In this document: one piece after another, positions 25,523-35,268 of the stretch
How the letters are laid out: each line of letters opens with the position of its first letter
Position numbering within the stretch: the first letter of the stretch is position 1
From: Stutzerimonas stutzeri
GTDB lineage: Bacteria > Pseudomonadota > Gammaproteobacteria > Pseudomonadales > Pseudomonadaceae
Length of the DNA stretch: 64,000 nt
Reading direction: 5' to 3'
Assembly (NCBI GenBank): GCA_002345575.1
Contig: DDVX01000007.1
Span: 124,001 to 188,000, forward strand
The notes under the pieces: generated by a model
The model's input: only the letters and a program-made list of their open reading frames with translations
Database searches by the model: none
What the model was told of the DNA's origin: nothing
Position numbers and translations under genes: made by a program

Positions 25523-26539
25523 CTATTCGAGACTTAACACAACACGACCCCGCGCCTCTCCGCTTTCCAGGTATTGGTGCGCGGCAACGACCTCTTCGAA
25601 CCCGAACACCTTGTCGATCTGGGGGGTGACCATCCGATCGGATGTCAACTGGTTGATGTGCCGCAAGGCCCGCCCGACGGCCTCACGGTTCTGCTCGATG
25701 CCCAGCTCCGGTTGGCCGGTAAAATCGCACAGGCAATGCAGGAAGAACTTGAAGTTTTTCTTGAACGCGGCGCACGCGGGAAAAGCCGTTTCATTGCCGC
25801 CGATCATGCCGTAGAGAATCAGCTTGCCGCGCGGCGCGATGACATCACCAAGCAGCTTCATCTGCGAACCGCCACAAGAGTCGAGCACGACCTCCACACC
25901 CTTGCCATCGGTGATCCGCTCAAGGCGGCCGACCAGGTCTTCCTCCTCGGTGGCGATAACAGTCTCGGCCCCAAGACTCAGCAGGAACTCGCGATCTTCA
26001 CTATGCGCGCAGGTGGCGATGACCCGCGCCCCGAGCGCCTTGGCCAGTTGCACCGCCGCCGGCCCCGTGCAATGTCGAGCCTCGGTTATCAGCACATACT
26101 GGCCCGGCTCCAGCTGCGCCAACTCGACTAGCGCGAAGTACGAGATCAGTAACGGCGTGTAATGTACGGACGCCTCGATGGGGCTGAGCATGGCTGGATA
26201 GTGCACCAACGCCTGCTGCGGAACGCGCACATGCTCGCCGTAAAGCGGGTAATCATTGAGGTCATGGGCGGGAAAACTGGCGACCTGATCACCGATGGCA
26301 AAACCCACAACATCCTGGCCCACCGCCGCAACCACACCGGCCACTTCGCTTCCCAGGCCCGCCGGCAGCCGCGCGTGACGCGGCGCGAGATCCTGCCGCC
26401 AGAGCACGTCGTTCCAACTGACGCCGATCGCAGCGACATCCACCAGCACCTCACCGGGGCCGGGCTTGAGGGTCTCCTGCGGTTCGTAGCGCAGCACGTC
26501 GGCGGGGCCGAACTGGTGGAAGCGGATGATGCGGGACAT
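25523..26539 (-). CDS. mexS: MexS-like zinc-independent quinone oxidoreductase
   Basis: This 338-residue medium-chain dehydrogenase/reductase has the GroES-like N-terminal domain (GPGEVLVDVAAIGVSWNDVLWR) and a Rossmann part with VLITEARHCTGPAAVQLAKALGA. In P. aeruginosa MexS lies divergent to mexT and its loss turns on MexEF-OprN, apparently by detoxifying electrophiles that activate MexT. The same divergent order is found here, which supports the name. ATG 26539 follows GAGGGG. Confidence 0.87.
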   Translation of the reverse strand: MSRIIRFHQFGPADVLRYEPQETLKPGPGEVLVDVAAIGVSWNDVLWRQDLAPRHARLPAGLGSEVAGVVAAVGQDVVGFAIGDQVASFPAHDLNDYPLYGEHVRVPQQALVHYPAMLSPIEASVHYTPLLISYFALVELAQLEPGQYVLITEARHCTGPAAVQLAKALGARVIATCAHSEDREFLLSLGAETVIATEEEDLVGRLERITDGKGVEVVLDSCGGSQMKLLGDVIAPRGKLILYGMIGGNETAFPACAAFKKNFKFFLHCLCDFTGQPELGIEQNREAVGRALRHINQLTSDRMVTPQIDKVFGFEEVVAAHQYLESGEARGRVVLSLE

Positions 26540-26610
26540 TGAAAGACCCCTCGATTACTACTGTATTGAAGACTCTATCTGCCCAGTGGCTACAACTCCA
26601 GTAGCCCGGA

Positions 26611-26634
26611 CGCATTCCGCTCGATAGTGCCCAT
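26611..26634 (+). promoter_or_regulatory. Candidate MexT (nod-box-like) site in the mexS-mexT gap
   Basis: CTCGAT at 26620-26625, then 4 bases, then CCCAT. From memory the MexT consensus is ATCA-N5-GTCGAT-N4-ACYAT, and 11 of 15 defined positions match. The site could serve both divergent genes. Confidence 0.35.
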
Positions 26635-26794
26635 GCCCGCCAATAATGATTATCTGCATGCAAGTCTGTATGTATCCGCAGGCAGCCTCGTGCAGTTTAC
26701 GAGTCTGCATGCGTGGTCCGCCTCTATCTGACTAGAATGCAGGCGCAACTCCCAGGAACGACTTACCGTCTGACCGCAGCATCAAGTGAATGGT

Positions 26795-27712
26795 ATGAAT
26801 CGCAACGACCTTCGCCGTGTGGATCTGAACCTGCTGATCGTGTTCGAGACGCTGATGCACGAGCGTAGCGTCACCCGAGCGGCGGAAAAGCTATTTCTCG
26901 GCCAGCCGGCGATCAGCGCTGCGCTGGCTCGCTTGCGTTCGCTGTTCGACGATCCTCTGTTCGTACGCACCGGTCGCAGCATGGAGCCCACCGCTCGTGC
27001 CGAAGAAATCGCTCAGCTGCTGTCTCCCGCGCTGGACTCGATTTCCACAGCCGTCAGTCGCGCATCGACCTTCGATCCCGCCACCAGCAACCAGGTCTTC
27101 CGCATCGGTCTGACCGATGAAGTCGAATTCGCCCTGCTACCTTCGTTACTGCGCCGCATCCGCGCCGAAGCACCGGGCGTGGTGCTGGTGATCCGTCGCG
27201 CCAACTACCTGCTGATACCTGGCCTGCTGGCGTCCGGCGAAATCTCGGTGGGCGTGTGCTACACCGAGGATCTGCCGGCCAATGCCAAGCGCAAGATACT
27301 GCGCCGCCCGCAGCCGATGGTGCTGCGAGCCGACTCCATTCCCGGGCGCCTGAGCATGGAGGATTACTGCGCGCGACCGCATGCCATGGTGTCCTTTGCT
27401 GGCGACCTGAATGGATATATTGACGAAGAGCTGGCGCTGCATGGCTGCAAGCGCCGGGTAGTGCTGGCCGTACCGCAGTTCAACGGGCTGGGGAGTCTGC
27501 TCGCCGGCACCGACCTGATCGCCACCGTCCCGGACTATGCAGCTGCCGCCCTGGCCGCCAACGGTGGCGTGCGCGCCGAGCCGCTGCCGTTCGAGACCAA
27601 TCAGGACTTCCAGCTGTCCATGGCCTGGCGCGGCGCTCAGGACAACGATCCCGCCGAGCGCTGGTTGCGCTCGCGCATTCAGATGTTCGTAGGCGATCCG
27701 GACAGCCTGTAG
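26795..27712 (+). CDS. mexT: LysR-type regulator MexT
   Basis: MexT activates mexEF-oprN and mexS. The 305-residue product has an N-terminal winged helix (RVDLNLLIVFETLMHERSVT, then RAAEKLFLGQPAISAALARL) and a LysR effector domain. The sequence RWLRSRIQMFVGDPDSL closes it. The helix region matches the NodD-like MexT subgroup. ATG 26795 is chosen over a GTG 9 bases upstream. The gene lies between mexS and mexEF-oprN, as in P. aeruginosa. Confidence 0.9.
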   Translation: MNRNDLRRVDLNLLIVFETLMHERSVTRAAEKLFLGQPAISAALARLRSLFDDPLFVRTGRSMEPTARAEEIAQLLSPALDSISTAVSRASTFDPATSNQVFRIGLTDEVEFALLPSLLRRIRAEAPGVVLVIRRANYLLIPGLLASGEISVGVCYTEDLPANAKRKILRRPQPMVLRADSIPGRLSMEDYCARPHAMVSFAGDLNGYIDEELALHGCKRRVVLAVPQFNGLGSLLAGTDLIATVPDYAAAALAANGGVRAEPLPFETNQDFQLSMAWRGAQDNDPAERWLRSRIQMFVGDPDSL

Positions 27713-27880
27713 GGTAGAAAACGGCAAAGCCTTTTCCACGCGTCCGTCCGCATCTCCACAACCATCCTCGTCCAGTGCATCCAGGCCATAGCGCCCCAAC
27801 ATAAACGGTGGAAAAGACCTGCGGTCGTTTTCCAGCCCTGGTGCTAGTGATAGCCCGCGGATGATGTTCGCCGCCAATTC

Positions 27881-27904
27881 ATCATCGCCAGTGATATTCA
27901 TCTT
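27881..27904 (+). promoter_or_regulatory. Candidate MexT binding site upstream of mexE
   Basis: ATC-N9-GAT, the core of LysR/NodD-type boxes, occupies 27881-27895. ATCA is complete, GAT of GTCGAT is kept, and the last block is a partial match. It lies about 80-100 bases before the mexE start. The rest of this 270-bp gap shows nothing else I recognise. Confidence 0.4.
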
Positions 27905-27982
27905 CGCGCCGTTCGATTTCAGCTGCGTGAGTTGACCGAGCAGACTCCCGCCCATCGATAAATCCGAGTTGCGGAGTCAAGC

Positions 27983-29212
27983 ATGGATCGTTCACTCAAC
28001 GCATTGCGTTTTTCTTTGGTCGCGCTGACCGTGATCTTCGTTGCCGCATGCGGCAAGGCCCCCGAAGCCACGCACGCAGCGACACCACCGCCGGCTGTCA
28101 GTGTTGCCGAGGTCATCAAACATCAAGTCACCGAATGGGACGAGCTCACCGGGCGGCTGGAAGCTCCGGAGTCGGTGGAGATTCGCCCACGGGTATCGGG
28201 ATTCATCGACCGTGTGGCCTTCCAGGAAGGCGCCCTGGTGAAGAAAGGCGATCTGCTATTCCAGATCGACCCGCGCCCTTTCCAGGCACAGGTCAAGCGG
28301 CTGGAAGCCGAGCTGCAGCAGGCTCGCGCGACCCAGCAGCGTACGGCCAGCGAGGCGCAACGTGGTGAACGGCTACGGGCCAACAATGCGATTTCCGCCG
28401 AGCTTGCCGATGCTCGCGTCAGCGCCGCCAGCGAGGCGAAATCCGCCGCAGCGGCAATTCAGGCGCAGCTGGAAGCAGCACGACTCGACCTCGGCTTCAC
28501 CCGTGTCACGGCACCCATCGATGGCCGTGTAGGCAGCGCGCTGATCACCGCCGGCAACCTGGTCAACGCAGGCGAGGCGCTACTGACCACGCTGGTGTCT
28601 ACCGACAAGGTGTACGCCTATTTCGAGGCCGATGAACGTACCTATCTGAAGTACCGCGAACTGGCACGCGAAGGTCAGCGGGGAGAAGCGACGCCCGTCT
28701 ACCTCGGCTTGTCCAGCGAGGATGGTCATCCTCACCTGGGCTACATGAACTTCATCGACAACCAGGTCGATCCACGTACCGGCACCATTCGAGGCCGCGC
28801 GGTCTTCGACAACCGTGACGGCAGCTTCACCCCAGGGCTTTATGGCCGTTTGAAGCTGGTCGGCAGCGCCACTTACGACGCTGTGCTGATCAAGGACGTG
28901 GCCGTGGGCACTGACCTTGGGAAGAAGTTCGTCCTGGTACTGGGCGATGACGGCAAGGTCGCTTACCGGGCCATCGAACTGGGACCGAAACTTGAGGGGC
29001 TGCGTATCGTCCGCAGTGGACTTGGTGAAGGCGAAACCATCGTGGTCAATGGCCTGCAACGCATCCGCCCGGGTAATGCGGTAGAGCCGCAGAGCGTACC
29101 GATGGCGGACGCCGAGACACTCGCGACCCTGCAAGAGCAGCACCGCGCGATCAGCGCAGCGTTCAAGCCGCAGGTGGTCGATCGCAGCGTGGCTCAGCCG
29201 CCCAGAAGCTGA
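27983..29212 (+). CDS. mexE: RND efflux periplasmic adaptor MexE
   Basis: This 409-residue adaptor links the inner-membrane pump to the outer-membrane channel. A lipoprotein-like signal ends at FVAACGK. It is followed by a biotinyl-lipoyl part (VEIRPRVSGFIDRVAFQEGALVKKGDLLF is the canonical motif region), a coiled hairpin (about residues 105-150) and the beta-barrel/membrane-proximal part. ATG 27983 follows CGGAG. It is the first gene of the mexEF-oprN operon, and MexT is encoded just upstream on the same strand. Confidence 0.93.
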   Translation: MDRSLNALRFSLVALTVIFVAACGKAPEATHAATPPPAVSVAEVIKHQVTEWDELTGRLEAPESVEIRPRVSGFIDRVAFQEGALVKKGDLLFQIDPRPFQAQVKRLEAELQQARATQQRTASEAQRGERLRANNAISAELADARVSAASEAKSAAAAIQAQLEAARLDLGFTRVTAPIDGRVGSALITAGNLVNAGEALLTTLVSTDKVYAYFEADERTYLKYRELAREGQRGEATPVYLGLSSEDGHPHLGYMNFIDNQVDPRTGTIRGRAVFDNRDGSFTPGLYGRLKLVGSATYDAVLIKDVAVGTDLGKKFVLVLGDDGKVAYRAIELGPKLEGLRIVRSGLGEGETIVVNGLQRIRPGNAVEPQSVPMADAETLATLQEQHRAISAAFKPQVVDRSVAQPPRS

Positions 29213-29290
29213 GCCCAGCGCTCCACCGCAGCCTTACAACAACAGATTCCGCAGGGTGCGTGAAGCGCACCCTCTCCCCCGGAGTGCGCC

Positions 29291-32200
29291 ATGAATTTCT
29301 CGCAATTCTTCATCAAGCGGCCGATCTTCGCCGCCGTGCTTTCGCTGGTGATCCTCATCGGCGGGGCAATATCGCTGTTCCAGTTGCCCATCAGCGAATA
29401 CCCCGAAGTGGTGCCACCAACCGTAGTGGTGCGCGCCGAATACCCGGGTGCCAACCCCAAGGTGATCGGTGAGACCGTTGCTTCTCCGCTCGAGCAGGCC
29501 ATCACTGGCGTGGAGAGCATGCTCTACATGTCGTCCCAGGCCACCGCTGACGGCAAGCTCACCCTGACCATCACCTTCGCCCTCGGCACTGATCTGGATA
29601 ACGCCCAGGTGCAGGTGCAGAACCGCGTGACCCGCACCATGCCGACCCTGCCCACCGAGGTGCAGCGCCTCGGCGTGACGGTGGACAAGGCCTCGCCGGA
29701 CCTGACCATGGTGGTGCACCTGACATCGCCGGACGAGCGCTACGACATGCTGTACCTGTCCAACTACGCGGCGATCAACGTCAAGGATGAGCTGGCGCGA
29801 CTGGACGGCGTAGGCGACGTGCAACTGTTCGGCCTTGGCGACTACTCGTTGCGCATCTGGCTCGATCCCGACAAGGTCGCCTCACGCAGCCTCACTGCCA
29901 CCGATGTGGTCAATGCGATCCGCGAACAGAACCGCCAGGTCGCGGCAGGCTCCCTTGGCGCGCCACCGGCGCCGGGCGCCACCGAATTCCAGCTGGCAGT
30001 TAACGCCCAAGGCCGCCTGGTCACCGAGGAAGAGTTCGAGAACATCATCATTCGCGCCGACCAGGACGGTGCAATCACCCGACTGCGGGACATCGCCCGG
30101 GTGGAGCTGGGCTCCAGCCAATACGCGCTGCGTTCGTTGCTGAACAACCAACCCGCCGTGGCGATGCCGATCTTCCAGCGCCCAGGCTCCAACGCCATCG
30201 AGATTTCCGATTCGGTTCGTGAACGCATGGCGCAACTCAAGGAGACATTCCCGGAAGGCGTGGATTACGAGATCGTCTACGACCCGACCATCTTCGTCCG
30301 CGGCTCCATCGAGGCAGTGGTGCATACGCTGCTCGAAGCCATCGTGCTGGTGGTGCTGGTGGTGATCCTGTTCCTGCAGACCTGGCGCGCATCGATCATT
30401 CCGCTGGCTGCCGTGCCGGTATCGCTGATCGGCACCTTCGCGGTCATGCACATGCTCGGCTTCTCGCTCAACGCGCTGTCGTTGTTCGGGCTGGTGCTGG
30501 CCATCGGTATCGTGGTGGACGATGCTATCGTCGTGGTGGAGAACGTCGAACGTAACATCGGCCTCGGCAAGTCACCGGTAGAAGCCACCCGCCAGGCGAT
30601 GAAGGAAGTTACCGGCCCGATCATCGCTACCGCGCTGGTGCTGTGTGCCGTGTTTATCCCAACCGCGTTCATTTCCGGGCTGACGGGGCAGTTCTATCAA
30701 CAGTTCGCGCTGACCATTGCGATCTCCACCGTCATCTCTGCATTCAACTCGCTGACGCTCTCCCCTGCGCTGGCCGCGGTACTCCTGCGCAGCCACGATG
30801 CGCCCAAGGATGGATTTTCCCGTCTGCTGGACAGGCTGTTCGGCGGCTGGCTGTTCCGACCCTTCAACCGTGCGTTCGAGCGCGCCAGCCATGGCTATGT
30901 CGGCGCGGTGAAACGCATCCTGCGCGGTAGCGGTATCGCCCTACTGGTCTATGTCGGCCTGGTTGGGCTGGGTTATCTGGGTTTCGCCAGCACGCCTACC
31001 GGCTTCGTACCGCCGCAGGACAAGCAGTACCTGGTGGCGTTCGCGCAGTTGCCTGATGCGGCCACGCTGGACCGTACCGAAAATGTCGTCAAGCAGATGT
31101 CGGAGATAGCCGGTAAGCACCCCGGCGTCGAGAACACGATTGCCTTCCCCGGACTGTCGATTAACGGTTTTACCAACAGTCCGAATAGCGGAATCGTCTT
31201 CGTCGCGCTGAAAGATTTCAGCCAGCGCAAGGACGCGAACCTGTCTGCCGGGGCTATCGCCGGTGAGCTTAATGGTCAGTTTGCGGGCATTCAGGAAGCC
31301 TATCTCGCCATCTTCCCACCACCTCCCGTACAAGGGCTCGGCACTATAGGCGGCTTCCGTGTGCAGGTGCAGGATCGCGGCAACCTCGGCTACGAAGAGC
31401 TCTATGCTCAGGTGCAGAACGTCATCGCCAAGAGCGCGGACTACCCCGAGCTGGCCGGGCTATTCACCAGCTATCAGGTGAACGTGCCGCAGATCGATGC
31501 CGACATCGACCGAGAGAAGGCCAAGACCCACGGTGTGCCCATCGACCAGATATTCAACACCATGCAGGTTTACCTGGGTTCGCTGTATGCCAACGACTTT
31601 AACCGCTTCGGCCGTACCTATCAGGTCAACGTCCAGGCCGATCAGAAATTCCGCCTGACACCCGAGCAGATCGGCCAGTTGAAGGTGCGTAACGACCGTG
31701 GCGAGATGGTCCCGCTGTCGACCTTCGTCAAGGTCAGCGACAGCGCCGGACCGGATCGGGTCATGCACTACAACGGCTTCCTTACCGCAGAGATCAACGG
31801 CGCCGCCGCCCCAGGCTACAGCTCGGGGCAGGCCGAAGCCGCGATGGAGCGCCTGCTCAAGGCCGAACTGCCCAACGGCATGAGCTACGAGTGGACCGAG
31901 CTGACCTACCAGCAGATCCTCGCCGGCAACACCGCAATGTTCGTCTTCCCGCTCTGCGTGCTGCTCGCCTTCCTCGTGCTCGCCGCGCAATACGAAAGCT
32001 GGAGCCTGCCGCTGGCGGTAATCCTGATCGTGCCGATGACGCTGTTGGCGGCTATCACCGGGGTGATCTTTTCCGGCGGCGACAACAATGTCTTCACCCA
32101 GATCGGCCTGATCGTACTCGTGGGCCTGGCCTGCAAGAACGCGATCTTGCTGGTGGAATTCGCCAAGGACAAACAGGAGGAAGGCATGGATCGGCTGGCC

Positions 32201-32461
32201 GCGATCCTTGAGGCGTGCCGGCTCAGGTTGCGCCCGATTCTCATGACCAGCTTCGCCTTCATCATGGGTGTGGTACCGCTGGTGCTGTCCAGCGGTGCCG
32301 GTGCCGAAATGCGCCACGCCATGGGCGTCGCGGTATTCAGCGGCATGCTCGGGGTGACCTTCTTCGGTCTGCTGCTGACCCCCGTTTTCTATCTGGTGAT
32401 CCGCGCCTTCGTCGAGAAGCGCGAGGAGAAAAAGGCAGTACTGAAGGAGGCAAATGCATGA
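29291..32461 (+). CDS. mexF: RND efflux permease MexF
   Basis: This 1056-residue proton-driven HAE1-type pump of the inner membrane exports chloramphenicol, quinolones and trimethoprim in P. aeruginosa; the substrates here are inferred. It starts MNFSQFFIKRPIFAAVLSLV. TM4 carries the paired aspartates of the proton relay (GIVVDDAIVVVENVERN). Two large periplasmic loops and twelve predicted membrane helices fit the family. ATG 29291 follows CGGAG. The stop overlaps the oprN-like start (ATGA). Confidence 0.95.
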   Translation: MNFSQFFIKRPIFAAVLSLVILIGGAISLFQLPISEYPEVVPPTVVVRAEYPGANPKVIGETVASPLEQAITGVESMLYMSSQATADGKLTLTITFALGTDLDNAQVQVQNRVTRTMPTLPTEVQRLGVTVDKASPDLTMVVHLTSPDERYDMLYLSNYAAINVKDELARLDGVGDVQLFGLGDYSLRIWLDPDKVASRSLTATDVVNAIREQNRQVAAGSLGAPPAPGATEFQLAVNAQGRLVTEEEFENIIIRADQDGAITRLRDIARVELGSSQYALRSLLNNQPAVAMPIFQRPGSNAIEISDSVRERMAQLKETFPEGVDYEIVYDPTIFVRGSIEAVVHTLLEAIVLVVLVVILFLQTWRASIIPLAAVPVSLIGTFAVMHMLGFSLNALSLFGLVLAIGIVVDDAIVVVENVERNIGLGKSPVEATRQAMKEVTGPIIATALVLCAVFIPTAFISGLTGQFYQQFALTIAISTVISAFNSLTLSPALAAVLLRSHDAPKDGFSRLLDRLFGGWLFRPFNRAFERASHGYVGAVKRILRGSGIALLVYVGLVGLGYLGFASTPTGFVPPQDKQYLVAFAQLPDAATLDRTENVVKQMSEIAGKHPGVENTIAFPGLSINGFTNSPNSGIVFVALKDFSQRKDANLSAGAIAGELNGQFAGIQEAYLAIFPPPPVQGLGTIGGFRVQVQDRGNLGYEELYAQVQNVIAKSADYPELAGLFTSYQVNVPQIDADIDREKAKTHGVPIDQIFNTMQVYLGSLYANDFNRFGRTYQVNVQADQKFRLTPEQIGQLKVRNDRGEMVPLSTFVKVSDSAGPDRVMHYNGFLTAEINGAAAPGYSSGQAEAAMERLLKAELPNGMSYEWTELTYQQILAGNTAMFVFPLCVLLAFLVLAAQYESWSLPLAVILIVPMTLLAAITGVIFSGGDNNVFTQIGLIVLVGLACKNAILLVEFAKDKQEEGMDRLAAILEACRLRLRPILMTSFAFIMGVVPLVLSSGAGAEMRHAMGVAVFSGMLGVTFFGLLLTPVFYLVIRAFVEKREEKKAVLKEANA

Positions 32462-33861
32462 AGACGGTCAACACCACTCCCCTGCTGTTGGCTGCGTTAC
32501 TGGCGCTGAGCGCCTGTGCGGTCGGTCCCGACTACCGAGCGCCAGAACCGGAGCCTGCGCAGATCGACCGCGCCAGCGCTGCGGACTTTGACCGCTCGCG
32601 CTTTCAGGCCGCCTGGTGGCGCCAGTTCGAGGACCCGACTCTAGATGCGCTGGTCAGCCAGGCACTGGCGGAAAACCGCGAGCTGCGCATTGCCTTCTCC
32701 AGGCTACGTGCGGCGCGAGCGATTCGCGACGACGACGCCAACGACCGCTTCCCCACAGCGACTGCGGGCGCCACCGCCGAATACGGCAAGGCCCAGCAAC
32801 CGGGTTTCAGCGAGCAGCGCAGCAATATCGAGCGCTACGACCTGGGCCTGGACATGGCCTGGGAGCTGGACCTGTTCGGCCGTATCCAGCGCCGTATCGA
32901 AGCCAGCGAGGCGCAGACCGAAGCGGCAGAAGCCGAGCTCTATCAACTGCAAGTCAGCCTGATCGCCGAGCTGGTAGAAGCCTATGGAGAGCTGCGTGGT
33001 GCGCAGCTTCGCGAACGCATCGCACGGGAGAATTTGGGTTACCAGCGTGATTCGCATGGGCTGACCGAACAGCTACGCGACGCCGGCATGGGCAGCGAGC
33101 TGGACGTACTGCGTGCCGATGCGCGTCTGGCCGCCACCGAAGCCAGCCTGCCGCAGCTGCAGGCGACGCAGACCCGCGCAGCCAATCGCATCGCGACTTT
33201 GCTCGGTCAACGCGCCGACCAGATGAGCATCGATCTTTCGCCGCGGGATTTGCCAGCGGTGGCCAAGGCATTGCCAATCGGCGATCCCGGCGAGCTGTTG
33301 CGCCGCCGCCCTGATGTCCGCGCTGCCGAACGGCAACTGGCTGCGGCAACGGCGAGTGTCGGCGTAGCGACCGCCGATCTGTTCCCGCGGGTGAGTCTGT
33401 CCGGCTTCCTGGGCTTCATTGCCGGGCGCGGTTCGCAGATCGGTAGCAGCACGGCAGAAGCCTGGGGCCTCTCGCCAAGCATCAGCTGGGCCGCGTTCGA
33501 CATGGGCAGCGTGCGCGCTCGTCTGCGCGGCGCCGAGGCCGACGCCGAGGGTGCGCTGGCCAACTACGAACAGCAGGTGCTGTTGGCGCTGGAAGAATCG
33601 GAAAACGCCTTCAGCGACTACGCCCGTGCGCAGCAAAGGCTGTTGTCGCTCTTGCGCCAGTCAGGCGCCAGTCGGGCCGCAGCGCGGCAGGCGGAAATCC
33701 GCTACCGCGAGGGCACAGTCGATTTCCTGGTACTGCTGGACGCCGAACGCGAACGGCTTGCTGCCGAAGATGCCCAGGCACAGGCGGAGGTGGAGGTCTA
33801 CCGTGGGGTCGTTGCACTCTACAAAGCGCTGGGCGGAGGTTGGCAGCTGAGCAAAGGCTGA
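32458..33861 (+). CDS. oprN: Outer-membrane efflux lipoprotein, OprN/OprM family
   Basis: This 467-residue TolC-fold channel has a lipoprotein signal (LLALSACAVGPDYRAP) and the two repeats of the OEP family (residues about 60-250 and 270-460). The ATG at 32458 overlaps the mexF stop and has AAGGAGG 7 bases upstream, so the longer frame reaching back into mexF is rejected. It completes the MexEF-OprN tripartite pump. Confidence 0.92.
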   Translation: MKTVNTTPLLLAALLALSACAVGPDYRAPEPEPAQIDRASAADFDRSRFQAAWWRQFEDPTLDALVSQALAENRELRIAFSRLRAARAIRDDDANDRFPTATAGATAEYGKAQQPGFSEQRSNIERYDLGLDMAWELDLFGRIQRRIEASEAQTEAAEAELYQLQVSLIAELVEAYGELRGAQLRERIARENLGYQRDSHGLTEQLRDAGMGSELDVLRADARLAATEASLPQLQATQTRAANRIATLLGQRADQMSIDLSPRDLPAVAKALPIGDPGELLRRRPDVRAAERQLAAATASVGVATADLFPRVSLSGFLGFIAGRGSQIGSSTAEAWGLSPSISWAAFDMGSVRARLRGAEADAEGALANYEQQVLLALEESENAFSDYARAQQRLLSLLRQSGASRAAARQAEIRYREGTVDFLVLLDAERERLAAEDAQAQAEVEVYRGVVALYKALGGGWQLSKG

Positions 33862-34043
33862 GGCTCTAAATCGGGCTTTGTGGCTCAAAGTGTGATCTTT
33901 CTCCTGCCCTAAACGGACAGAGTGACCGTTTTCACAACAAAGTGCTTTTGAAGATGCGGCTGATTTGGCATAACACGTCACCTAGGTGCAGCTGCCGTCT
34001 GCCTGCACGTTGTTCTGCCAACCGAAAAAGAGAAGAACCGTCC

Positions 34044-35039
34044 ATGATCAAGCCGATCATCACCATCGCCGGCCTTGTGTTTGCCATGGTCGGCACAGCT
34101 GCCCTCGCCGAACCCATCGTCATCAAGTTTTCCCACGTCGTCGCTGAAGACACGCCAAAGGGCAAAGGCGCCCTGCTCTTCAAACGTCTGGTTGAAGAGC
34201 GCCTACCTGGCCAGGTAAGCGTAGAGGTCTATCCCAACTCCAGCCTTTATGGTGACGCCAACGAACTGGAGGCCCTGAGCAACAACGACGTTCAGTTGCT
34301 TGCGCCCTCATTGGCCAAGTTCGAGCGCTACACCAAGCAATTGCAAATATTCGACTTGCCGTTTCTGTTCGATGACCTGGAAGCCGTCAATCGCTTTCAG
34401 AAACGCTCCAAGGGACGGCAACTGCTGCGCTCGATGGAAAAGGAGAACATCACCGGCCTGGCCTACTGGCACAACGGTATGAAGCAGCTGTCCGCCACTC
34501 GCGCCATGCATCTGCCGAGCGATGCATCGGGTTTGAGCTTTCGCATTCAGCCGTCAGCGGTACTGGAATCCCAGTTCACCCGAGTAGGCGCATCGGCGAA
34601 AAAGATCGCCTTCGGTGAAGTTTATAACGCCTTGCAGAACGGCACCGTTCAAGGCGCGGAGAATCCCTGGTCGAATATCTACAGCCAGAAAATGCATAGC
34701 GTGCAGCCGTACATCACCGAAACCAACCACGGCGTGCTCGACTATATGCTGGTGAGCAACACGCGCTTCTGGTTCGGCATTCCGCACCAGATTCGCACCG
34801 AGCTGGAAGGCATCATCGACGAGGTGACCTTTGAGGTGAACCGCGCAGCTGAAGAAGCGAACCAGACCGATCGATCACGCATCCTCCAGGCTGGCACCTC
34901 GACGATCATCGAGCTGAGCCCGGAGCAGCGTGAAGCCTGGCGCGAGGCCATGCGGCCGGTCTGGCAGCAATTCGAGCCGCTAATCGGTGAAGACATCATC
35001 AAGGCCGCTCAGGCTGTCAACCGCAAGCAACGCAACTGA
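34044..35039 (+). CDS. dctP: TRAP transporter solute-binding protein, DctP family
   Basis: This 331-residue periplasmic protein has a signal peptide (ending VGTAALAEP), then the DctP fold with IKFSHVVAEDTPKGKGA and the arginine-bearing block SFRIQPSAV expected to bind a carboxylate. C4-dicarboxylates are the usual ligand. ATG 34044 has GAGAAG upstream. No dctQ or dctM follows; the next gene is the convergent glgB. The partner permease must be encoded elsewhere, or this is a sensor-type protein. Confidence 0.85.
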   Translation: MIKPIITIAGLVFAMVGTAALAEPIVIKFSHVVAEDTPKGKGALLFKRLVEERLPGQVSVEVYPNSSLYGDANELEALSNNDVQLLAPSLAKFERYTKQLQIFDLPFLFDDLEAVNRFQKRSKGRQLLRSMEKENITGLAYWHNGMKQLSATRAMHLPSDASGLSFRIQPSAVLESQFTRVGASAKKIAFGEVYNALQNGTVQGAENPWSNIYSQKMHSVQPYITETNHGVLDYMLVSNTRFWFGIPHQIRTELEGIIDEVTFEVNRAAEEANQTDRSRILQAGTSTIIELSPEQREAWREAMRPVWQQFEPLIGEDIIKAAQAVNRKQRN

Positions 35040-35214
35040 GCGTAGGGTGAAGCCCATTGCGAGCACGAAGTTGCGGAAACTCAACTGAGGGAGCAGTTTC
35101 AGCCGCGAATTCGGACAAATCCGCTCCACAAACAGCACCGTGGACGCCGCTTTTTACACCCAGCCTGACTCCGCTCGGTGAGGGCTTGTAGGGCAATTCA
35201 TCCGGATTCGTAAA

Positions 35215-35234
35215 GGGCCGAACACGTTCGGCCC
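35215..35234. repeat. GGGCCGAA hairpin, copy 2, between dctP and glgB
   Basis: GGGCCGAA-CACG-TTCGGCCC is a perfect 8-bp stem in the gap between two convergent genes. GTAGGG also occurs at 35042 and 35188 in the same gap. It may end transcription of dctP or glgB, though there is no T run. Confidence 0.55.
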
Positions 35235-35268
35235 ATCATCCTGTCAGGTCTAAGAAGCGAAACCCGCT

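Noticed and set aside
27146..27955. 269-codon minus-strand frame covering mexT and the mexE upstream gap
   Set aside because: Most of it is antisense to mexT. The part in the gap has no domain or start signal.
33966..33981. Possible sigma-54 site upstream of dctP
   Set aside because: GG is present but the base pair at -12 is CA, not GC, and the GC element is essential.
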